From Chloroflexota bacterium (GTDB lineage: Bacteria; Chloroflexota; Limnocylindria; Limnocylindrales; CSP1-4), in assembly GCA_021777365.1 (NCBI GenBank), contig JAJYDP010000203.1, positions 1-8,000 of the forward strand: DNA of 8,000 nt, written 5' to 3'. A program made the translations under genes and the position numbers. The notes under the pieces were generated by a model that was not told the origin of the DNA, did no database searches, and worked only from the letters and a program-made list of their open reading frames with translations. Positions within the stretch are counted from its first letter, which is position 1; every line of letters starts with the position of its first letter. This document shows, in pieces, positions 1-4,944 of this stretch.

Positions 1-311
1 AAACGGCTACCCTGCTCCATTGGACCGGCCTCCCGCATGTGGCTCTGTGCGGATACCTCTCGATGGCCCGCGCAATCCACGATGTTGCGCGAGCGCCGGT
101 CCTTCCATGTTGACTAGCCTCGGCGGTGAACGTACACGCGCCTACTCACGGAGACACCTGTCATACGTACTGAACCCGCAGACGGCGCGCCTCCCGCCGG
201 AAAGGACCTCTCTCTGATCAGGTCCCGGGAGGGGTGGCCTGCCGCACGGATCGAGGGGCGGAGGAGGGACCCCATTTCGGGCCGGGGGTGGTAGGACCGA
301 CAGGGCCTGCC
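1..311. other. Gene-free left edge
   Basis: I see no supportable gene here. The plus frame from base 2 is open to a TGA at 215-217 (about 71 codons), so it could be the C-terminal end of a gene entering from the left, but the translation is Pro/Arg/Cys-rich, matches no family I know, and no other frame is better. A short inverted repeat, GGACCT (204-209) with AGGTCC (220-225) around a 10-base loop, lies just around that stop. It could be a weak terminator, but no T-run follows it. Confidence 0.4.
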
Positions 312-572
312 TCACACGTCGCGGTTCTCGTCTTCGCCTGTCGCTGCCTTCCGGTGCCGCATGCCAAGGTACCCGACGGGCCGGACAGAGCCGCCCAGTC
401 GTACAACGCCCACGACTCGTCCAAGCGTGGTGCGGACAGCGCCAACAAACGAGTGAACCGCAGGCGTATCCGGAGGGTCGGTGTGGAAGAACCGCTCGAC
501 GCGCTCTCTTGCGCCCACGGCGACCGTGAACGCGAAAACGACGGTGGCCGCGAGAGCGGCCTGACGCTTCAT
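312..572 (-). CDS. Doubtful 86-aa small protein overlapping the msrA stop
   Basis: The ATG at 572-570 overlaps the msrA TGA (571-569) as ATGA, the usual signature of translational coupling. The 86-aa product starts with a Lys/Arg residue pair, then a hydrophobic stretch (roughly residues 5-20, ending in AVGA) that resembles a signal peptide or membrane anchor. The rest is a Val/Gly/Arg-rich stretch and a charged tail. Codon third positions near the start are mostly G/C. Against it: the AGGA that could serve as ribosome binding site is only one base from the ATG, a terminator-like hairpin (546-561) lies inside the first codons, and I recognise no homologous family. It could be a chance frame. 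No function is assigned. Confidence 0.25.
   Translation of the reverse strand: MKRQAALAATVVFAFTVAVGARERVERFFHTDPPDTPAVHSFVGAVRTTLGRVVGVVRLGGSVRPVGYLGMRHRKAATGEDENRDV
546..561 (-). terminator. Hairpin just after msrA, possible terminator
   Basis: On the minus strand GGCCGC pairs perfectly with GCGGCC around a TCTC tetraloop. It starts seven bases after the msrA stop. A TTTT run follows, but only after six other bases, so this is not a textbook intrinsic terminator. If it terminates transcription, the 86-aa frame downstream is not expressed with msrA. Confidence 0.4.
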
Positions 573-1243
573 GTCCTGGGAGCCGCAGCGTCTGGCGCGA
601 ACACTCCTGACGGACAGGAGACCCCCGTGCCCTCTGCTATACATCGCCTGTCCGGGTTCTTCGCCAGGTACTGCTGGTGGTAGTCCTCGGCGAAATAGAA
701 GTCGGGCACGTCGCGGATCTCGGTGGTGATCGGGCCGTAGCCGGCGGCGGCAAGCTCGCGCGCGAACGCGCCGGCCGACGCCTCGGCCTCGCGGCGCTGC
801 GCCTCCGAGTGTGTGTAGATCGCCGAACGGTACTGCGTGCCCACGTCGTTGCCCTGGCGGCTGCCCTGCGTCGGGTCGTGGTTCTCCCAGAACAGCCGCA
901 GCAGGTCGGCGTACGAGAGTGCGGTCGGGTCGAAGACGACCCGCACGACCTCGGCGTGTCCCGTGAGGCCGGTGCACACCTCGCGATAGGTGGGGTTCGG
1001 CGTGAAGCCGCCCGCGTACCCCACGGCCGTCACCAGGACGCCCGGCGTCCGCCAGAAGAGCCGCTCGGCGCCCCAGAAGCAGCCCATGCCGAACGTGGCG
1101 AACTCGCTCCCGGCGGGATACGGCGCCTGGAGCCGCGCTCCGTTGACGAAATGGACGCCGGGGACCGGCAGGGGGTCGGGGCGGCCGGGCAGAGCCTCCG
1201 AGGGGGATGGCAAGCGGAGCTTCCGTGGATCGGCGAAGAGCAT
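569..1243 (-). CDS. msrA: Peptide-methionine (S)-S-oxide reductase MsrA
   Basis: The 224-aa product reduces the S epimer of methionine sulfoxide, free or in proteins, in the cytoplasm, using thioredoxin as reductant. The catalytic motif GCFWG places the nucleophilic cysteine at residue 55. The family core follows: GYAGG (75-79), TGHAEVV (94-100), the ENHDPT region (120-125), QYRSAIY (137-143) and YHQQYLAKN (188-196). Cys201 and Cys210 near the C-terminus are placed like the two recycling cysteines of E. coli-type MsrA. The ATG at 1243 is chosen because the translation from there (MLFADP...) matches the usual MsrA N-terminus, including ALPGR and the HFVNG motif. The frame runs on upstream to 1420, but that part is unlike the family. 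A TACAGT hexamer (1279-1274, minus) is a possible -10. No MsrB gene is adjacent or fused. Confidence 0.97.
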   Translation of the reverse strand: MLFADPRKLRLPSPSEALPGRPDPLPVPGVHFVNGARLQAPYPAGSEFATFGMGCFWGAERLFWRTPGVLVTAVGYAGGFTPNPTYREVCTGLTGHAEVVRVVFDPTALSYADLLRLFWENHDPTQGSRQGNDVGTQYRSAIYTHSEAQRREAEASAGAFARELAAAGYGPITTEIRDVPDFYFAEDYHQQYLAKNPDRRCIAEGTGVSCPSGVFAPDAAAPRT

Positions 1244-1303
1244 GACAGGGGGTCTCGCTACGGTGGGGCCTTCACTGTAGCCCAGCACCGCCGGGGGCGC
1301 GCA

Positions 1304-1316
1304 CGGAACGGTTCCG
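1304..1316. promoter_or_regulatory. 13-bp palindrome between msrA and the AbrB cassette
   Basis: CGGAAC, one central G, then GTTCCG forms a perfect inverted repeat about 60 bp upstream of the msrA start and 25 bp upstream of its possible -10. Short perfect palindromes in divergent intergenic regions are often regulator binding sites. I cannot name the regulator. Confidence 0.3.
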
Positions 1317-1345
1317 CCGGATGTCGACGCGGCACCGCAGGCCAG

Positions 1346-1376
1346 TGCGGCACCGGTTGGTAAATGGGACCTGCGT
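1346..1376 (+). repeat. Left copy of the inverted repeat flanking the AbrB cassette
   Basis: TGCGGCA (1346-1352) is followed directly by CCGGTTGGTAAATG (1353-1366) and, after four bases, by CTGCGT (1371-1376). The same three blocks occur in the same order on the minus strand at 2820-2786, with gaps of three and five bases. The two copies face inward and enclose the two-gene cassette. A small hairpin, TGCCGC/GCGGCA, lies at 1376-1392. Confidence 0.5.
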
Positions 1377-1493
1377 GCCGCAGAGGGCGGCAGGATCGCG
1401 CACATGGCGCAGGCCGCCATCGTCGCGCTGCCGCACGCGGAAGCCCGCCGACCCGCCGTCAGCCGACAGGCATAGATCGGCGTGCCTCAGCGC

Positions 1494-1522
1494 TTGATTC
1501 TGAAATCAGAAGTCTGTATGCT
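1494..1522 (+). promoter_or_regulatory. Promoter of the AbrB cassette (leaderless)
   Basis: TTGATT (1494-1499) and TATGCT (1517-1522) are separated by exactly 17 bases. Each matches the sigma-70 consensus at four of six positions. The expected transcription start, six to seven bases after the -10, falls on the A of the ATG at 1529, so the mRNA is probably leaderless. No Shine-Dalgarno sequence precedes that ATG. Confidence 0.65.
1498..1511. promoter_or_regulatory. Palindromic operator candidate inside the promoter spacer
   Basis: TTCTGA, AA, TCAGAA is a perfect 6-bp inverted repeat that overlaps the end of the -35 and fills most of the spacer. A protein bound here would block RNA polymerase. 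The first gene encodes an AbrB-type DNA-binding protein, a class that often represses its own operon, so autoregulation is the simplest reading. That step is inference. Confidence 0.5.
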
Positions 1523-1528
1523 GCCCAC

Positions 1529-1915
1529 ATGTTGATGGAGCGACGTGTCACAATCGGACAACGCGGCGCGCTCGTCATTCCGCGCGCCATCCGCGAGCAC
1601 GCCACCTTCGTCGAGGGCCAGGAAGTGCACCTCATCGAGGCGACGCCGCGGACGCTCGTCCTGACTGTCGAACCCGACCCCGCGCCGATCGTCGCGGCCG
1701 TCGCCGCGACGACGACCCAGCAGCCGCGCTTCCCGAAGATCGCGGCACGCCTTGCCGCAGGGCGACTCGACCGGCCGACAGGCCGTCGCCAGCAGACCGC
1801 CGACTTCGAAGCCCTGGCGATGGATGGTGCGGCCGCCGCACGGCGCGGAGCGGTCCCATCGCAGGCGCGGCCCGACACCGGTCGGCGCGCGGTTGACCTG
1901 CCCGCCGGACGGTGA
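1529..1915 (+). CDS. SpoVT/AbrB-type DNA-binding protein, possible antitoxin or autorepressor
   Basis: The 128-aa protein has a SpoVT/AbrB swapped-hairpin domain at about residues 4-48. It shows the family pattern: a beta strand with TIGQRGALVIP, the helix PRAIREHA, then EGQEVHLIE and a final strand TLVLTVE. Such dimeric domains bind palindromic operators and are typical of MazE/VapB-like antitoxins and of AbrB regulators. The C-terminal 80 residues are Ala/Arg-rich and I do not recognise them; in antitoxins this part usually contacts the toxin. The ATG at 1529 is chosen because the domain starts there and a promoter -10 ends six bases upstream; a second in-frame ATG lies at 1535. The stop overlaps the next start as GTGA, so the two genes are probably co-translated. 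At 128 aa it is longer than most AbrB antitoxins. Confidence 0.75.
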   Translation: MLMERRVTIGQRGALVIPRAIREHATFVEGQEVHLIEATPRTLVLTVEPDPAPIVAAVAATTTQQPRFPKIAARLAAGRLDRPTGRRQQTADFEALAMDGAAAARRGAVPSQARPDTGRRAVDLPAGR

Positions 1916-2682
1916 GTTGGTTCGACGAGCCGAGCCTCTACTATCGAGCCGACCGTCCCCTCGATTGGTCGCTGGGCGATCTCGTCGTCACGCCGCACGC
2001 CGTTCTCTGGGCGGGCGAAGCCGACGACCCGTTGGCGACGTCGCCGCGCTTCGGCGAGCGCGTGCGGCGGGCGCTGTGGCGGCCCGGGCCCGAGGCCGTC
2101 GCGGTCGTTGCCGAGGCAGGCTGGGACGTCGGGATGATCGTCCTCGACGACTGCGCCCTGGATCGCGAGTTCAACCGGGAGGTGAACCGTCGCGAGCGAG
2201 TGCTGCGGGCGGACGGGCTCGACCAAGTGGAGGCACGCACGCGGGCGGAAGCCGAGACGCGGGAGCTCGATAACCTCGACCCGACACTCGTCGTGGCGCG
2301 GGTTCGTCCATTTACCGACTTCGAGGCGGGGCGACATGATGCGATCCGGCGCGCCGAAACGTTCGGCTACTTTCCCGTGCTTGGCACCGAGGACATCGAC
2401 GACGGAGTCGCCGACTTCAGCCTCCTCACAACCGTCGACCGACGCGCACTCATCGGGCGCGTCGCCTCGCTGTCGGAGATGACGCGCAACGCGCTTCGTT
2501 CGAAGCTGGCCGAGTTCACCGCGCTCCGATCTCGCTTGACCGAGGCTGCCATCGAGTCCGCTGTCGGACGCCTGATCACCGGCGCCGAGGCCTACCACGA
2601 GCGCCACGGGAAACGTGAGACGCTGGTCGTCGGTCTCGAGCTGGACCACGGCGCTGAGGTGCTTGTCCTGAACGGCAGGTAG
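1912..2682 (+). CDS. Unrecognised 256-aa partner of the AbrB-type protein
   Basis: I do not recognise this family. It starts at a GTG (1912) overlapping the upstream stop by GTGA, so translation is probably coupled. The N-terminal part (residues 1-40) has aromatic and strand-like stretches (WFDEPSLYYR, GDLVVTPHAVLW). Residues 75-110 contain VGMIVLDDCALDREFNREVN. Then comes a charged helix-rich middle (about 95-120), a segment GYFPVLGTEDIDDGVADFSLL near 150-170, a long predicted helix (about 183-222) and a C-terminal strand pair (ETLVVGLELDH, EVLVLNGR). No signal peptide, membrane segment, cysteine cluster, PIN-domain or MazF-type motif is visible. Position two in an AbrB-led operon suggests a toxin or an effector whose level is held by the AbrB protein, but this rests on context only. 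Composition is like the neighbouring genes. Confidence 0.7.
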   Translation: MSWFDEPSLYYRADRPLDWSLGDLVVTPHAVLWAGEADDPLATSPRFGERVRRALWRPGPEAVAVVAEAGWDVGMIVLDDCALDREFNREVNRRERVLRADGLDQVEARTRAEAETRELDNLDPTLVVARVRPFTDFEAGRHDAIRRAETFGYFPVLGTEDIDDGVADFSLLTTVDRRALIGRVASLSEMTRNALRSKLAEFTALRSRLTEAAIESAVGRLITGAEAYHERHGKRETLVVGLELDHGAEVLVLNGR

Positions 2683-2708
2683 CTATCTGGCGCCTACTCG
2701 CCAGGTAG
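2683..2708 (+). terminator. Strong hairpin immediately after the AbrB cassette
   Basis: CTATCTGGCG (2683-2692) pairs with CGCCAGGTAG (2699-2708) over ten base pairs with one T-G wobble and a six-base loop. It begins at the first base after the stop codon. No T-run follows, so it may be a U-less terminator or an mRNA-stabilising 3' end. Confidence 0.5.
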
Positions 2709-2785
2709 GCCCCGTCAAGAGTCTCACACCCTGCAGGCGGCGGGTGCCCTCTCGGCGCAACGATCGTATGCCCCGCCGGCGCCCG

Positions 2786-2820
2786 ACGCAGTTGGGCATT
2801 TACCAACCGGCTATGCCGCA
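2786..2820 (-). repeat. Right copy of the inverted repeat flanking the AbrB cassette
   Basis: Read on the minus strand from 2820: TGCGGCA, TAG, CCGGTTGGTAAATG (2810-2797), five bases, CTGCGT (2791-2786). It mirrors 1346-1376. Its outer end abuts the 8-bp target duplication of the insertion sequence. It also contains the native last codons and stop of the FGGY kinase, so the repeat or an older rearrangement may have shaped the kinase C-terminus. Confidence 0.5.
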
Positions 2821-2828
2821 CCGGACCG
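2800..2828 (-). pseudogene. Displaced 3' end of the FGGY kinase gene
   Basis: When the insertion sequence and one target-duplication copy are removed, the kinase frame (...GTC CGG) continues as TGC GGC ATA GCC GGT TGG TAA, adding CGIAGW and stopping at 2802-2800. These codons are now separated from the rest of the gene by 2.4 kb. Restored, the kinase would be 512 aa with the start used here, a normal length for the family. Confidence 0.75.
2821..2828. repeat. Target site duplication, left copy
   Basis: CCGGACCG directly precedes the left terminal repeat and is identical to 5252-5259. Perfect identity suggests an insertion that has not decayed. Confidence 0.9.
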
Positions 2829-2852
2829 CCTATGTGCGAAAGACGGGGGATG
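2829..2852 (+). repeat. Left terminal inverted repeat
   Basis: It begins CCTATGTGCGAAAGAC and ends GGGGGATG, and matches the reverse complement of 5228-5251 at all 24 positions. The match extends one further base into the GC-rich flank, but the 8-bp duplication sets the boundary at 2829. Confidence 0.93.
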
Positions 2853-2935
2853 GTAGACGCGAGACGTCGTGCGATCGCGGAGGACTGATCGCGCGCCTGC
2901 GGACGGTCGTGCCACCTGAGCTGTCACCGCGCACT

Positions 2936-2951
2936 GAAAGACTGCGGGGGA
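2936..2951 (+). repeat. Partial internal copy of the terminal repeat
   Basis: GAAAGAC, TGC, GGGGGA repeats the core of the terminal repeat (GAAAGAC-GGGGGA at 2838-2850) with a three-base insertion, about 100 bp inside the left end and in the same orientation. It may be a second transposase binding site or chance. Confidence 0.3.
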
Positions 2952-2986
2952 CAGAAACACCTTCCAGACTCCGTGGTCGGTGGCTC

Positions 2987-2991
2987 AGGAG
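2987..2991 (+). promoter_or_regulatory. Ribosome binding site of the transposase
   Basis: AGGAG lies nine bases before the ATG at 3001. It decides that start over the in-frame GTG at 2980. No clear promoter is visible between the left end and this site. Confidence 0.75.
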
Positions 2992-3000
2992 AACGCACAC

Positions 3001-4944
3001 ATGCCCCGCGGACGCAAGCTCACTCTCGGCATCGATCGCCCACCCTGTCCGCTCGGCCACTCGGGCACGGTGCTCCTCGACGGTCACCGGAAGATCCAGG
3101 GGGGCGCCCACGACAAGCAGCGCTACATCTGCGTCCCCGACGACGGCTCGGGCCGCCACAAGTTCTCTCCCTCGCTCCCCGCGCGGCGCAGTCGCCTGCA
3201 CGGGAGCCACCGTCGGCTGTGCCTCGCGTGCCAGCGCCCGTATCAGCGCAACGACGGGGTGCCCACCGCCAGGCACTTCGTCTTCGCGGTGAAGGAGCAG
3301 GCCTCGATCCTTGACCTGATCGGGAAGGGCCAGAGCTTCCGCGCGATCAGCCGCGCGTTTCGGAGTCACCTCGGGCGCCCGAGTTTGGAGGCGCACCTGG
3401 CGATGGACTACCTCGACGTGTTTGGCCCCATCGTCATCGGGCGCGTCGCAGAGCAGCGCTGGCCGCTCGTCGTGCAGCTCGACGCGAAACCGCTGCGCCG
3501 CCGCATCCATCGGCGCCGACCCAGGCCGACTGGCGTCGTGACGCGATCGCTGCCCTGGCCGCAGAGCCTGCGCCAGAGGCGCCGGAGCGACCGGCGCAAG
3601 CGAGGCAAGCTCCGACGCCAGGGCCGGATCCCGCAGATGGGCCGGATCCTCGTGGCGACGGGCGCCGACGCGCCGGGTCGCATCGCGCGGCCCGTGCTCA
3701 TGCGGTTCGCGGGGGCCGGCGATGAAGAGGGCTGGTTCGAGTTCCTCGACGCGTTGCGCGGCGAGCCTGCCTACGTGGTCTCCGACCGCGACCAGGCGAT
3801 CATCGCCGCGGTGAAACGCCGCTGGCCCACCGCCACCCACTACTTCTGCGAGCAGCACCTCGCCCACAACGCGGAGCTCGCGGCGCGGCGCGACCGCGTG
3901 TTCGACCAGCAGATGCGCGACCACATCGAACGCTCGATGTGGGAGCCCGGGGACTGGGCCGCGTTCGAGCAGGAAGTGCGGACGCGGCGCGCACCGAACC
4001 TCCAGCGCTGGATGGCGGAGACGGCGCCCCTCGTGGCCCAGCAGTTCACGGTCCGTCGAGCGGGGTTCCCGCGGAGCGCGGGCGCCACCGAGGGCGTCAT
4101 CGCGCGGCTCACCGCGAGCGTTATCGATCGTCGCCACGTCTACCGCAACGCCGAGCGCCTGAACCGCGTCCTCGCGCTCATCTGCGCCGACCTCGCCGGT
4201 CACGGCGGTGAGGAGCGCTACACGCGCATCCTGCGGGCGTGGCTGCGTCGGCGCGACGGGCGGGTCGTTGCCGACTGGCGTGCCGAACAGGACCGACACC
4301 ACGTCAGCTCGATCGACGAGCTGATCGCTGACGCAGAGCAGCGCCAGCACGCCCTGCACCTCAGGCGCAATGCCGCCAGCGGCGTCGGGCGCCGCATCGC
4401 CCACGGTGCGCCCCTGGGCCGGCGCCTCGACGTGCCCAGCCGGACGCCGGCGGACGGCGGGTCGGTCGCGGGTACCTTCGTCGCGGACTACCCACGCCTA
4501 GCGGCGGAGTGGGATGTGCGCCGCAACCCCGGCCGGACCACCGAGACGACGCCGGCTGGGTCCGGCACGAAGGTGAACTGGAAGTGCCCCGCGGGTCCCG
4601 ACCACGAGTGGGCCGCCCCGCCCGGGTCACGGACGCTACGCGGCTCGAACTGCCCCTTCTGCACCCACCGGCGCGTCGCGCTGTCCGGCTCGCTCGCCAC
4701 CACCCACCCCGAGGTCGCGGCGTGCTGGCACTCGCGGAACGGCGCGCTCAAGCCCACCGACGTGACCTGCGCCTCCCAGCGGGAGGTGTGGTGGCAGTGC
4801 CCGCGCTACAAGACGCACGTCTTCACCCAGCAGATCCGGGTGCGCGTGCAGACGACGATCGGCTGCCGGACATGCGCCGCCGCGGCAGGCAAGCCGGGAC
4901 GCCCGCGGCAGCCGCGGCTCGCGGCTCGATCGAGCGCAGCCTGA
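3001..4944 (+). CDS. DDE transposase with two C-terminal DUF4379-type zinc ribbons
   Basis: The 647-aa protein should cut and join the ends of the surrounding element. Domains in order: a Cys-rich N-terminus (Cys16, Cys44, Cys74, Cys77; probable zinc finger, with DGHRKI and KQRYIC); a helix-turn-helix-like stretch (100-121, SILDLIGKGQSFRAISRAF); a RNase H-fold catalytic core with candidate residues Asp161 (VVQLDAKPL), Asp262 (VVSDRDQAI), the C-x2-H motif Cys283/His286 of MULE and IS256 transposases, and Glu364 (GATEGVIARL). An Arg-rich segment (about 166-209) sits after the first Asp. The C-terminus has two treble-clef/zinc-ribbon units of the DUF4379 (PF14311) pattern: 497-554 (LAAEWD, WKC529, CPFC 551-554) and 569-625 (CWHSRNG, WWQC600, CRTC 622-625). 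The start is ATG 3001 with AGGAG upstream. IS256 transposases are about 400 aa, so the fusion is unusual. The family call is from motifs only. Confidence 0.85.
   Translation: MPRGRKLTLGIDRPPCPLGHSGTVLLDGHRKIQGGAHDKQRYICVPDDGSGRHKFSPSLPARRSRLHGSHRRLCLACQRPYQRNDGVPTARHFVFAVKEQASILDLIGKGQSFRAISRAFRSHLGRPSLEAHLAMDYLDVFGPIVIGRVAEQRWPLVVQLDAKPLRRRIHRRRPRPTGVVTRSLPWPQSLRQRRRSDRRKRGKLRRQGRIPQMGRILVATGADAPGRIARPVLMRFAGAGDEEGWFEFLDALRGEPAYVVSDRDQAIIAAVKRRWPTATHYFCEQHLAHNAELAARRDRVFDQQMRDHIERSMWEPGDWAAFEQEVRTRRAPNLQRWMAETAPLVAQQFTVRRAGFPRSAGATEGVIARLTASVIDRRHVYRNAERLNRVLALICADLAGHGGEERYTRILRAWLRRRDGRVVADWRAEQDRHHVSSIDELIADAEQRQHALHLRRNAASGVGRRIAHGAPLGRRLDVPSRTPADGGSVAGTFVADYPRLAAEWDVRRNPGRTTETTPAGSGTKVNWKCPAGPDHEWAAPPGSRTLRGSNCPFCTHRRVALSGSLATTHPEVAACWHSRNGALKPTDVTCASQREVWWQCPRYKTHVFTQQIRVRVQTTIGCRTCAAAAGKPGRPRQPRLAARSSAA

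Noticed and set aside
677..1363. Plus-strand frame antisense to msrA
   Set aside because: It is a shadow of msrA. Only its last codons (CGTGW and stop) are of interest, because they lie in the flanking inverted repeat.
1459..2649. Open frame of 396 codons on the minus strand across the AbrB cassette
   Set aside because: The plus strand has the AbrB domain, a promoter and a GTGA overlap. The minus translation matches nothing and reflects GC-rich codon bias.
2791..2807. Integron attC-like site (GTTGGGC ... CCAAC)
   Set aside because: GTTGGGC fits the GTTRRRY core, but the partner core is on the wrong side and does not match RYYYAAC. No integrase is present.
2830..4404. Open frame of 524 codons on the minus strand across the transposase
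   Set aside because: It is the antisense of a gene with clear transposase motifs, its translation is low-complexity Arg/Ala/Val-rich with no family features, and it ends in the terminal repeat.
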